DNA from: Phycisphaeraceae bacterium
GTDB lineage: Bacteria; Planctomycetota; Phycisphaerae; Phycisphaerales; Phycisphaeraceae
NCBI GenBank assembly: GCA_029260615.1
Contig: JAJDCX010000087.1
Location: forward strand, 1 to 64,000
Direction: 5' to 3'
DNA length: 64,000 bases
The translations under genes and the position numbers were made by a program. Below the pieces are notes generated by a model. The model worked only from the letters and a program-made list of their open reading frames with translations. It was not told the origin of the DNA and made no database searches. Positions 49,858 to 58,457 of the stretch are shown here, one piece after another. How positions within the stretch are numbered: position 1 is the first letter of the stretch; each line of letters opens with the position of its first letter.

Positions 49858-51642
49858 ATGCGGGTTCACCATCTGGGTTTTAAAGCGAAGCTATATGAGC
49901 ACACAGGGCTCATTTTTGCATTGACTACTTTGTCCGTGGCGTTGGTTGCCCCGGCACGGGCGGCGGACACGATCATTTTTACTGACATCACCGCCTCTGC
50001 GGGTGTGGGGCAGCCTGGTGTCCTTAACGAGTCGGTTGCCTGGGGTGATTACAACAACGACGGCGCACCTGACCTGTACCTGACCAACAACGGAGCGAAT
50101 AAACTCTTCCGCAACGATGGCGGGGGCGCGTTCACCGATGTGACCGCCACGACCGGCGTGGGGAATGCCGGCTTCAGCGTCGGCACCGCTTTTGGGGATA
50201 TGGATAACGACGGTGACTTGGACCTGTATGTCGTCAATTTCGGCATAGGCCCGGACGCCTTCTATCGAAACGACGGGCCCGTCGGTGTCGGCGGGGAGTA
50301 CCAGTTCACCGACGTCACGGCTAGTGCTGGTGTGACGAACGAGGACAGCAGCCGAGGTATGGCTCTGATCGACTACGACCGCGACGGGCTTCTGGATGTC
50401 TACGTCAACGCCATCGGCGACGATATTCTGTATCACAACGATGGGAACCTGCAGTTCTCCAATACCGCTGCCGCGGTCGGTATCACCGGGGTCAGCGGGC
50501 AGGGCGTAGGCGTGGTTGCTACCGATATCAATAACGACGGCTGGGTCGATTTGTTTACCGGCAACCGCTCGGGCCAGCCCAACCGATTGTTCATCAACAA
50601 CCAGGGCACTTTCATCGATGAAAGTGTCTCGGCGGGGATCGACAAGGTCGGCCTGGGCATGGGTGTGGCCTCCCTGGACTACGACAACGATCTGGACATG
50701 GATCTGGTCTGGACGACTTGGCCCGGCGCGACAACCAATCCCAACGCGTTTTATGAAAACACCTCCACGCCCGGCAACGTGAGCTTTACCGATGTGGCGG
50801 TTGCGTCGGGTACAACCGATCCCGGCGGCTGGGGCATCAGTACCAACGCTGGCGATATCGACAACGATGGCTGGATGGACTTTTTTGTGACCAACGGGTT
50901 CTCTGATACCACCACCCCCAACGTGCTTTTCCGCAACAAGGCCGACGGGACGTTTGAGGACATCACCGCGACGTTGCAGGGTGGGGCCGCATTCGATGGC
51001 AGGGGGGTCGCCTTTGCCGACATAGACGGCGACGGCGACCTGGATCTGGTGATAACCGGGGACGACACGGCCTCGACCCGGCTGTGGCGCAACGACTCGA
51101 TCCTCGAAGGCCATTGGGCCACGCTCAAACTCGTGGGGACCGATGGCAACCGCAGCGCGATCGGCGCACGGGTCGAGGTCACAACTAATTTGGGTACGAC
51201 TGTACAAGAGGTCAGCGGCGGCGCTGGGCGGGGCTCCTTCAATGACTTGCCACTAGAGTTTGGGCTCGGATCGGCGACCACGATCGATCAGATATTGATC
51301 CGTTGGACCAACGGCTTCACGCAAGTGGTTTCCGGGGCGGCGTTGGATCAGATCACGACCATCACCCAGGCGATCGCGGGCGACCTTAATGGTGATGGGT
51401 TCGTCGGGATCGCCGACCTGAACATCGTGCTGGCTAATTGGAACACCGATGGGACCGCCGACCCACGGGCGAATCCCAATGGTGATGGGTTGGTGGGGAT
51501 CGAGGACTTGAACTTTGTATTGGGCAACTGGAACGCCGGCACCCCGCCGCCTCCCGAGGCATTGGCCACGGTGCCCGAGCCTGCTTCTGTGGTGCTGCTG
51601 GGTGGTGCTGGCTTGGTATGGATCGGTCGGCGCAAGTCATAA
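49858..51642 (+). CDS. Secreted FG-GAP/ASPIC-UnbV protein with dockerin-like repeats and PEP-CTERM anchor
   Basis: 594 aa from the ATG at 49858 (GGGAGGAG ribosome site 9 nt upstream; an ATG at 49828 is less likely). A signal peptide ends PARAA. Seven or so FG-GAP/VCBS repeats follow, each with a calcium-loop DxDxDGxxD core (DYNNDGAPDLYL, DMDNDGDLDLYV, DYDRDGLLDVYV, DINNDGWVDLF and others), forming a beta-propeller. Then an ASPIC/UnbV domain (SAIGARVEVTT, LEFGLGSATTIDQILIRW), two EF-hand-like loops (NGDGFVGIADLN, NGDGLVGIEDLN) and a PEP-CTERM tail (VPEPAS, GRRKS). Probably a cell-surface adhesion or binding protein. Confidence 0.88.
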   Translation: MRVHHLGFKAKLYEHTGLIFALTTLSVALVAPARAADTIIFTDITASAGVGQPGVLNESVAWGDYNNDGAPDLYLTNNGANKLFRNDGGGAFTDVTATTGVGNAGFSVGTAFGDMDNDGDLDLYVVNFGIGPDAFYRNDGPVGVGGEYQFTDVTASAGVTNEDSSRGMALIDYDRDGLLDVYVNAIGDDILYHNDGNLQFSNTAAAVGITGVSGQGVGVVATDINNDGWVDLFTGNRSGQPNRLFINNQGTFIDESVSAGIDKVGLGMGVASLDYDNDLDMDLVWTTWPGATTNPNAFYENTSTPGNVSFTDVAVASGTTDPGGWGISTNAGDIDNDGWMDFFVTNGFSDTTTPNVLFRNKADGTFEDITATLQGGAAFDGRGVAFADIDGDGDLDLVITGDDTASTRLWRNDSILEGHWATLKLVGTDGNRSAIGARVEVTTNLGTTVQEVSGGAGRGSFNDLPLEFGLGSATTIDQILIRWTNGFTQVVSGAALDQITTITQAIAGDLNGDGFVGIADLNIVLANWNTDGTADPRANPNGDGLVGIEDLNFVLGNWNAGTPPPPEALATVPEPASVVLLGGAGLVWIGRRKS

Positions 51643-51817
51643 CCGGGAAGATGGTTCCGCAACTGTTAAAAGGCGGGATATTTCGTTGTACGTCAGGCTT
51701 CGATTGGATTTTCCTTGTTATTGGGTTGGGTTCAAAATAGAGTGGGTGGTGTGAACAGCCGCTGGGCCAACTGATATTTTGATCTAAGCGAGGCCGGGCT
51801 GTTCGAGGACACAAAAG

Positions 51818-52768
51818 ATGCATGTGGTGACACGGAGTTTGGTTTTATTCCTGGCGGTGCTGTTGGTTGGCTTCTGGCCGGCTTGGGCTGACGCGCAGAC
51901 GGGGACGATCAAGTACAACTTCACCGTTGACAACACATGGAGCCCGGAGACTCATCCCAACGGGTATCCGGATGGTCTGAACCCACACTTCTCATTGCTG
52001 GGCATTATCAATCACGACGATCAGGTATCGTTCTGGCAGCCGGGCACACTGGCGAGCCCGGCGATCAAGCAGATGGCGGAGACCGGGGACCTGATAAAAC
52101 TTCAAGCGGAGGCGCAGGCGTCGCTGAACGCCGGGTACGTCAATTACCATTTTGTTGGGCCGCCCACGGCCGCGCCTAGCACGCTTTCGCCGTTGCTTCT
52201 GAATGTTTCCGATCAGCACCCGTTGCTAACCGTCGTTTCCATGCTCGGGCCCACACCGGACTGGTTCATTGGTGTGGACGATCTGGACCTTCGTGAGAAC
52301 GGAATATGGCGTAACAAGGTTGTCGTCGATCTTTTTGTCTACGACGGTGGCACGCGATCAGCGGAGGCGTTTGCGCTGGGTGGCCCGCTGTCGAGACCAC
52401 AAGAACCCGTCCACTTGCTGGATAACACGTTGATGCCCGGGTCCGTCTCGGTCGGCAGTTTCACCTTCGAGATATGGACTACTTTTCTCGATGGCGATCT
52501 GGATCACGACGGGTTTGTTGGGATCGAAGACCTGAACCTAGTGCTGAGCAATTGGAACCAGGTCGTCCCGGCGGGGAATCAGGTCCGTGGCGACATTACC
52601 GGAGACGGGTTCGTCGGGATCGAAGACCTGAATCTGGTGCTGGGTAATTGGAACGCTGGTTCGACTCCGCCTGCCGAGGCGCTGGCGAATGTTCCTGAGC
52701 CGACAGCCGCCTGGTGGTTGTTCGCTGGGGCAGCGTCTGTTTGGTTGTTGCGTGGTGTGCGGGCTTAG
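51818..52768 (+). CDS. Secreted spondin-domain protein with dockerin-like repeats and PEP-CTERM anchor
   Basis: 316 aa. A signal peptide ends WADAQ. The middle (about 27-215) fits the spondin N domain: FTVDNTWSPETHP, PHFSLLGIINHDD, FWQPGTLASPAIKQMAE, HPLLTVVSMLGPTPDWFIGVDDLDL, LFVYDGGTRSA. The fold is known from eukaryotic extracellular matrix proteins and some bacteria. Two EF-hand-like loops (DHDGFVGIEDLN, TGDGFVGIEDLN) and a PEP-CTERM tail (VPEPTA, LRGVRA) complete it. GAGGAC lies upstream of the ATG. Function probably in matrix or surface attachment; not demonstrable here. Confidence 0.85.
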   Translation: MHVVTRSLVLFLAVLLVGFWPAWADAQTGTIKYNFTVDNTWSPETHPNGYPDGLNPHFSLLGIINHDDQVSFWQPGTLASPAIKQMAETGDLIKLQAEAQASLNAGYVNYHFVGPPTAAPSTLSPLLLNVSDQHPLLTVVSMLGPTPDWFIGVDDLDLRENGIWRNKVVVDLFVYDGGTRSAEAFALGGPLSRPQEPVHLLDNTLMPGSVSVGSFTFEIWTTFLDGDLDHDGFVGIEDLNLVLSNWNQVVPAGNQVRGDITGDGFVGIEDLNLVLGNWNAGSTPPAEALANVPEPTAAWWLFAGAASVWLLRGVRA

Positions 52769-53337
52769 AACACCCACCAGATGAGCAGTCCCTCGATGGC
52801 GAGAAGCACGCTCAGCAGCGCGGCGATGGTCAGGCTGTAGCGGGATCGGATCAGTTGGCGGAAGGATCTTTGGCGAGGTGGGGTGACCATTTGGAGCTGG
52901 TGTACGCCGGCGGTGGGGCAGAGTTGTGGAGCGATGCCTCGACGGGCCTGGTCCTGGACGATGGCGATAATCATGTTGGCGTCGAAGGGCGTGAGGTTGA
53001 ACATCCGGCCGAGGTGGATGATCCGTTCACGGCACTGGGGTGTGATGATGTCGCCTTGCAATAGCTCGGCGGTGCGCACAGCCAGGACCCATCGCGGGTC
53101 GGCGGAGCCTTGCAGGGGTGAGGGGCGAGGGGCCTTTTTGACGGTGGGAGGCGGCGTGTTGGTCAGGTGTAGGCGCGGGGAGCGCGGGTGTCTTGCTTGC
53201 GGGGGCGAGGCTGTGCGTTGTGTTGAGTTGGTGGGGCGTGTTTGTTTTCTACGCGCGCTGGATCGCTGTGACCCACGGCCGGTGCTGGCGGGTGTGGGCG
53301 CATCCTGCCCGGGTTGGCGCGGCGGGGGCGCTGACAT
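52765..53337 (-). CDS. Hypothetical protein with one C-terminal membrane helix
   Basis: 190 aa. A Pro/Arg/Ser/Thr-rich disordered N-terminal half, a compact helical middle (WVLAVRTAELLQGDIITPQCRERIIHLGRMFNLTPFDANMIIAIVQDQARRG, residues about 82-133), and a single C-terminal membrane helix (LTIAALLSVLLAIEGLLIWWVF). The tail-anchored layout puts the soluble part in the cytoplasm. It overlaps the end of the convergent spondin gene by 4 nt. No family recognised. Confidence 0.6.
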   Translation of the reverse strand: MSAPPPRQPGQDAPTPASTGRGSQRSSARRKQTRPTNSTQRTASPPQARHPRSPRLHLTNTPPPTVKKAPRPSPLQGSADPRWVLAVRTAELLQGDIITPQCRERIIHLGRMFNLTPFDANMIIAIVQDQARRGIAPQLCPTAGVHQLQMVTPPRQRSFRQLIRSRYSLTIAALLSVLLAIEGLLIWWVF

Positions 53338-53610
53338 GCTCCTTGTCCTTTAAATGTATTTGGCCCGAATGGATGACGGGGCCCACCAGACTAACCATAG
53401 CACGGTTTTACGGGTATCCAAGCGCGGATGAACTTAGTTCAAGAAATTGTTGTTCGAGCGGTCCGATAACCGGAACGGCGAGGGTTTTGGGTGTGCGGTT
53501 GAAGGTGAATTGAGAGTAGGAAACGGGAGGGCGCACAGCGTTTTGCGTCGAATTATTCGTTGGCCCGGTTGCACCATTGCCGGCTGTATTTTTAAGCATT
53601 TGGGAATCAT

Positions 53611-53664
53611 CAAGACCAATTATAACTTATATTTAACATCAAATATAAGTTATAATTGGTCTTG
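53611..53664. repeat. Perfect 24-bp AT-rich palindrome
   Basis: Arms 53611-53634 and 53641-53664 are exact reverse complements (left arm begins CAAGACCAATTATAAC) around a 6-nt AACATC loop. It is in a 435-nt gap (53338-53772) that otherwise holds no gene. Related to the imperfect palindrome at 17126-17165. As an RNA it would make a very stable hairpin; no T-run of terminator type follows. Confidence 0.85.
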
Positions 53665-53772
53665 GGGGTTTGTGGGATGGGTTGTGAAACGTGGCGATGC
53701 TGCGTGTAGTTGATGGCGGGCAGGCGGGCAGTGGCCGGTAGTCTGATGGTGGGTGTCGAGTTGCGTGAGGCG

Positions 53773-55305
53773 TCAGGGGAGGATGGTTAGGGGGGTGGTT
53801 TTGTTTAGCTCGTCGATGGGGGCGGCGATGAGGTCGTAGTCATTGTAGGCGATGATTTTGCAGCGGATGAGTTCGCCGGGAGTGAGGTTGTTTTGAGATT
53901 GGACGTAGGTGATGCCATCGACCTGGGGGGCCTGGGCGTGTGTTCGACCTTCGTAGAGCCGACCGCCGGGGGTCACACCCTCGGTTGCTTCGATGACGCT
54001 GTCGGTGGTCGCGTCAATCAGGACGTCTACTTCGGGCTGTTGTTCGGAGATATTTGCGTGGCGATCGAAGACGACGTTTTGCTGGGTGGTCATCAGTTCG
54101 TCGAAGCGGTGTTGGATAACATCGTCGGTGATGGCTTCGCGGTCGTGGAGCGAGCCAGCGGGTGTGCCGGGTTCTGGGGAGTAGGGGAAGACGCCGAGGT
54201 TGTCGAAGCGAAAGTCGCGGATGAAGTCGACGAGTTCGCGGTGTTCGGCGTCTGTTTCGCCGGGGAATCCGGTGATGAAGGTGGTGCGTAGGGCGATGCC
54301 GGGGACGCGGTCGCGGAGCTTGTTTAGCAGGGTTTCGATGAGTTTTCGGCTGGTGTGTCGGCGCATCTGATCGAGGACGCGGTCGTTGATGTGTTGCAAC
54401 GGCATGTCGATGTATTTGACGACGTTGGGGAGGCTGGCGATGGCGTCGATCATCTCGTCGGTGAACTTGGATGGGTAGGCGTACATGAGTCGTAGCCATG
54501 CGCTGCCGTGTTCCGTGGCGAGTTTGTCGAGTGCGGTGAGAAGGCCGACGAGTCCATCTGTGTAGCCGGTGTCCTGTCCGTAGCTGGTGGTGTCTTGGCC
54601 GATGATGTTTAATTCAAAAGCGCCGTCGGCGAATAGTTCGCGTGCTTCTTTGAGGAAGGCGTCGACGGGTTTGGATCGCATCTTGCCACGGATTGAGGGG
54701 ATGGTGCAGAAGGTGCAGTTCTGGTTGCAGCCCTCACTCATGCGGATGTAGGCGTAGTGTCGTGGAGTGAGTCTGAGTCGTGCGCCGTCGTCTTCGTAGT
54801 AGCCGTCGTTGTTGATGCCGCGTGCCTGCTTGGCGAGTGTGGCGTTGGCGGCGATGCTGGAGTAGATCGGCAGGTCGATGCTGGCGTCTTTTTGAGCGGG
54901 TTGGTTGCCGCGTACGGCCTGTGTGATCCGGTCGCGGTCGAAGACGCCGATGAGAGCGTCGATGTCCGGGCACCACTCGAGCATTTTTGCGCGGTGTCGT
55001 TGGACGAGGCAGCCGGCGACGATGAGGCGTTTGAGTTTGCCTTGTTGCTTGAGTTCGGCGGCGCGTTGGATCTCCTGCATGGACTCGTCTTTGGAGGCTT
55101 CGAGGAATCCACAGGTGTTGACGACGACGGCGTCGGCGGGTTCGCCATCCGGGACCGGGATCAACCCGTCCTGTGCCAGCAAGCCGAGCATCTTTTCGGA
55201 ATCGACCAGGTTCTTTGGGCAGCCGAGGCTGACAAAGGAGACGGTTTTGACGTTTGATGGGGCGTCGGTGAGGTTGTGGGGGTCGGTCTGTGGCAAGCCG
55301 CCCAT
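53773..55305 (-). CDS. rimO: Ribosomal protein S12 methylthiotransferase RimO
   Basis: About 510 aa from the ATG at 55305 (a start at 55317 is possible), longer than the usual 440. A radical-SAM enzyme that adds a methylthio group to an aspartate of ribosomal protein S12. An N-terminal UPF0004 domain with three Cys (SLGCPKN, NTCGFLEASK, AGCLVQR), the radical-SAM cluster CNQNCTFC, and a C-terminal TRAM domain (near RCKIIAYNDYDLIAAPID). An insertion of about 30 residues precedes the radical-SAM motif (AKQARGINNDGYYEDDGA). Single gene between the palindrome gap and the LEPR protein gene. Confidence 0.93.
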   Translation of the reverse strand: MGGLPQTDPHNLTDAPSNVKTVSFVSLGCPKNLVDSEKMLGLLAQDGLIPVPDGEPADAVVVNTCGFLEASKDESMQEIQRAAELKQQGKLKRLIVAGCLVQRHRAKMLEWCPDIDALIGVFDRDRITQAVRGNQPAQKDASIDLPIYSSIAANATLAKQARGINNDGYYEDDGARLRLTPRHYAYIRMSEGCNQNCTFCTIPSIRGKMRSKPVDAFLKEARELFADGAFELNIIGQDTTSYGQDTGYTDGLVGLLTALDKLATEHGSAWLRLMYAYPSKFTDEMIDAIASLPNVVKYIDMPLQHINDRVLDQMRRHTSRKLIETLLNKLRDRVPGIALRTTFITGFPGETDAEHRELVDFIRDFRFDNLGVFPYSPEPGTPAGSLHDREAITDDVIQHRFDELMTTQQNVVFDRHANISEQQPEVDVLIDATTDSVIEATEGVTPGGRLYEGRTHAQAPQVDGITYVQSQNNLTPGELIRCKIIAYNDYDLIAAPIDELNKTTPLTILP

Positions 55306-55363
55306 GGTAGCACACACGTAGTCACCGATTCAACGGGTGAGGTTCGAAGCACGTGTCGAACCC

Positions 55364-58354
55364 TCAATCTTCGTCCGCATCTTCCCAGAGCCCAAGCAGC
55401 CCGGGCCGGTCACTTGAAAGTACGGACCAGGGGACGAAACCGGTGCCCGCGTCTATGTTTGATGCCCGCTGTTGGCCCCGCATGTGTGATGCAATCGCGG
55501 CGTGGTTGTTCAGGTTATGTGCGGGAGTTTCCTGCCGGGTGGGTCGAGTGTTTTTCTTACCCGCTTGAGTCGATCCGGCACTTGAATCCGTGATCTGTTC
55601 GACCGCAGATTCGTTGGCAGACGCGGCTTGGGATTCAACCACAGTCTCGGTTGCTCCGGAAGTGACGCCTGAGGCCGACGCATCCTGCACCGGCGGCGTG
55701 CCGGCGTTCCAGTTGCCCAAGATCGCGTTGAGATCTTCGATCCCGACGAAGCCATCGCCGGAGGGGTCGGCCAGGGGATCGGCGGGGGGCACGTTCAGGT
55801 TCCAATTGCCCAGGACGATGTTCAGGTCCGTGATGCCGACAAATCCGTCACCGTTGAGGTCGCCGGGCACCGCTGACAGGTCGCCTTCATTGAAGTTCAG
55901 GAACTGATCGGTGTTGACGGTCATCGTGTGTTCGCGTCCGCTGCCCCAGACGATCCGCAGGTCCGCTGTGGTTGCACGGCCGACACCGAACTCCAGCGCC
56001 AGGCTGCTGGTCGACGCGGCCTGGCTGTGGCCGGAGAGGACCTCTTCCATCCGCGTCTCGTTGGCCGCGATGGTGCCGTTGCCGTCGAAGTCCGCGGTGA
56101 CGTAGACTCTCGCGCCGATCGCGTCCCGGGTGGACTTGATCGCTCCGGTCAGCGTGGGGTCGCCCTCGAGCGTGATATTCAGGAAGTGGGAGTTGGGGTT
56201 CAGCGCTGCGGAGTCGTTGTGATACAACTCGACGCCAAGGGGGTTGGCGCCGGACTTGATGATGTTGTGGATGAAGATGTCGCTGAACCCGTCGCGGTCG
56301 TAGTCGGCGATAACGACCCCGCGGTGGGCGTTGGTGGTGGTCAGCCCCGCGGGGGTGGCGAGATCGGTCATCACGCCGTCGGTGTCCTGCATGTAAAGCA
56401 GGGGTTGCCTGGTGTTCTGTGTCCCGACGAGCAGGTCGGCCCGGCCGTTGTTGTCGAAGTCGTGGAAGTTGGCGCCCCAGGCGAAGACGGCGGGGATGAA
56501 GGTCTCCACGAAAGTCAAAGAACCGGTGTCGGCGAACTGGTTGAGCCAGATCGAGTGGGCGGTCCCGCCGTCGGTGGAGTAGTAATCCAGGTCGCCGTCG
56601 TTATCGATGTCGGTGACGGTGACGCCCATGTCGCCGCTGTCGTTGCCGCCGAACCCGATCTCCCAGGAGATCAGGTGGTAGCCCAGCCAGTCGCCGGTCG
56701 GGTCGTTGCCCCTGTTGACGTAGAGCATGTCCCGGTTGGGCCCGACACCGCCGCCGCCCATGGTGGCGACGATGATGTCCTGCCAGCCGTCGTTGTTGAA
56801 GTCGGCGAACTGCATGGCGTTGAGCCCGGAGAACTCGCCGGGGAGGCCGGTATCATTAAAACCAAAATCATCAAAGGCCCAGCCGCCGACCTGTTCCCAG
56901 CCCGCTGGTGTACCGCCGCCCGTGCCAGCAAGCTCGAGTACGAAGTTATCCATCAGGACCGATTGCGAAGGGCCGGGCGCGGGCACCGTGGCGTTAATCA
57001 TCTCGACCAGGACGGTCAGTTGATCCCCAGCGGTGACGCCGAAAAGCGATAGCGTGTACCCGTTGAAGGTATTGAAGCTGGGTGTCGCGGTCAGGATGTC
57101 GACCGAATCGCTGCCGCCGGTGCCGTTGGAACTGAGCGTGATTTTAAACTCGGCCGCCTCAAAGTTAATTTCGACATTGGCATCGAATGTCAGGTTGTAA
57201 TCACCGGAATCGGCCACGGTGACCGTCTGTGTCAGGGTCGCGTTGGCGGGGTTGGCGGCGGTCCCTAAAAATCCTTGGAACCATACGCCACCCGCGCCCT
57301 GCGTCGCCGCCCACGGCGCGGTTTGGAAGACGGCCGATGGGGTTGGAGCCCCCGGATTCAGGACCCAGTTGCTGTTGCTTGTCTGTGTGCCGGAAGCAGC
57401 CGATTCAAAGCTGCCATCATCAAGAAGCGACACACCGGAAGGCTGTGGGGTGATGAATACCCCGTCGGGCCCCATGGTGACGTCGGTGAACGTGCCGTCG
57501 CCGTTATTCAGGTACAGGGTATCGCGTTCGCCGAGTTGTCCGTCACGTGCCGTACTCGGATCGCCGTTGGTCCCGTCCCAGTTACCGACGTAGAGGTCTA
57601 CGAAGCCGTCGCGGTTGACATCGGCCCAGGCGGCGGCGAGCGAGCCGTCCAGCCGATCGTTCCCGAAGAAGGGGTCGGGGTTCTGAAAGGTGGCGAAGCC
57701 CACGCCGTGTTGGATATCTCCCCCGGGGTCTGTGGGGGTGGGGTCGGTCAGCGCGGTGACGTCGGTAAAGCGCAGGTCGGTCGGGCTGCCGCCGCCGGCG
57801 GGGTGGTCCTCGACCCACATGTTCTTGTAGAGGATGTTGTCCTGCTGGTAGTTGATGACGTAGATGTCCAGGTCGCCGTCGTTGTCGTAGTCTGCGGCGA
57901 CGGCGCCGTTGGTATTGGGGGAAGAACCGCCTGCGCCGCCGTCATTGACCACGCGAGTAAACGTCCTGCCGCCCAGGCCGTCGGGGATGTTGACGTGAAG
58001 CGAGTTCGTGATGCCGCCGGTAAAAACGCTGCCGGCGATGTCATAGATGTCTGCGTAGCCGTCGTTGGTGAGGTCGGTGAAGACGGCCCCGCCGGAGTGA
58101 AACTCCCCCGACCCGCCGGGTAGCGTGTTCAGGCCGTGCTGCGCCGTCACGTCGGAGAACAGGGCGGCGACCGGGTCGGCCGCGAGCAGCAGTCGGGCCT
58201 CAAGCGGCTCGAGAATGATCTGGCATTGTGAGTGTTGGTGCCCGTGTTGCTGTTGGCCGGTGCGATGGGTCGGCTCTAGACCAGAGACACGCTTGCGCAA
58301 CATAGCGAACAGGTGGGGCATGGGGTCAGTTCGGCTTTTACTACGAAACACCAT
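55364..58354 (-). CDS. Large secreted LEPR/FG-GAP/ASPIC-UnbV protein with dockerin-like repeats
   Basis: 996 aa. The N-terminus has the planctomycete LEPR-type motif (ILEPLEARLLLAAD) instead of a plain signal peptide. FG-GAP/VCBS repeats are spread over about residues 60-730 (DLTNDGYADIYD, DYDNDGDLDIYV, DVNRDGFVDLYV, DFNNDGWQDIIV, DYDRDGFSDIFI), interrupted by a beta-sandwich domain (about 325-490) of CBM-like appearance. An ASPIC/UnbV domain (DAIGARVYVTADFDGNGTI, LEFGVGRATTADLRIVWGSG) and two EF-hand-like loops (NGDGFVGITDLN, SGDGFVGIEDLN) follow. The last 100 residues are polar and lack a PEP-CTERM. Likely a large cell-surface protein. Confidence 0.85.
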   Translation of the reverse strand: MVFRSKSRTDPMPHLFAMLRKRVSGLEPTHRTGQQQHGHQHSQCQIILEPLEARLLLAADPVAALFSDVTAQHGLNTLPGGSGEFHSGGAVFTDLTNDGYADIYDIAGSVFTGGITNSLHVNIPDGLGGRTFTRVVNDGGAGGSSPNTNGAVAADYDNDGDLDIYVINYQQDNILYKNMWVEDHPAGGGSPTDLRFTDVTALTDPTPTDPGGDIQHGVGFATFQNPDPFFGNDRLDGSLAAAWADVNRDGFVDLYVGNWDGTNGDPSTARDGQLGERDTLYLNNGDGTFTDVTMGPDGVFITPQPSGVSLLDDGSFESAASGTQTSNSNWVLNPGAPTPSAVFQTAPWAATQGAGGVWFQGFLGTAANPANATLTQTVTVADSGDYNLTFDANVEINFEAAEFKITLSSNGTGGSDSVDILTATPSFNTFNGYTLSLFGVTAGDQLTVLVEMINATVPAPGPSQSVLMDNFVLELAGTGGGTPAGWEQVGGWAFDDFGFNDTGLPGEFSGLNAMQFADFNNDGWQDIIVATMGGGGVGPNRDMLYVNRGNDPTGDWLGYHLISWEIGFGGNDSGDMGVTVTDIDNDGDLDYYSTDGGTAHSIWLNQFADTGSLTFVETFIPAVFAWGANFHDFDNNGRADLLVGTQNTRQPLLYMQDTDGVMTDLATPAGLTTTNAHRGVVIADYDRDGFSDIFIHNIIKSGANPLGVELYHNDSAALNPNSHFLNITLEGDPTLTGAIKSTRDAIGARVYVTADFDGNGTIAANETRMEEVLSGHSQAASTSSLALEFGVGRATTADLRIVWGSGREHTMTVNTDQFLNFNEGDLSAVPGDLNGDGFVGITDLNIVLGNWNLNVPPADPLADPSGDGFVGIEDLNAILGNWNAGTPPVQDASASGVTSGATETVVESQAASANESAVEQITDSSAGSTQAGKKNTRPTRQETPAHNLNNHAAIASHMRGQQRASNIDAGTGFVPWSVLSSDRPGLLGLWEDADED

Positions 58355-58457
58355 CGGGTGCCTTCTCCACTCAACCCACAGACGGGTGTAATCGTTTACA
58401 CTCTGACATTACCACATCAAGATAAGATTGCAAGGGTTTTCTGCAGGAATGAGTCCT

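Noticed and set aside
55928-57052. 374-codon plus-strand frame opposite the LEPR protein
   Set aside because: Val/Gly-rich shadow antisense to FG-GAP repeats, which are clearly the real coding strand.
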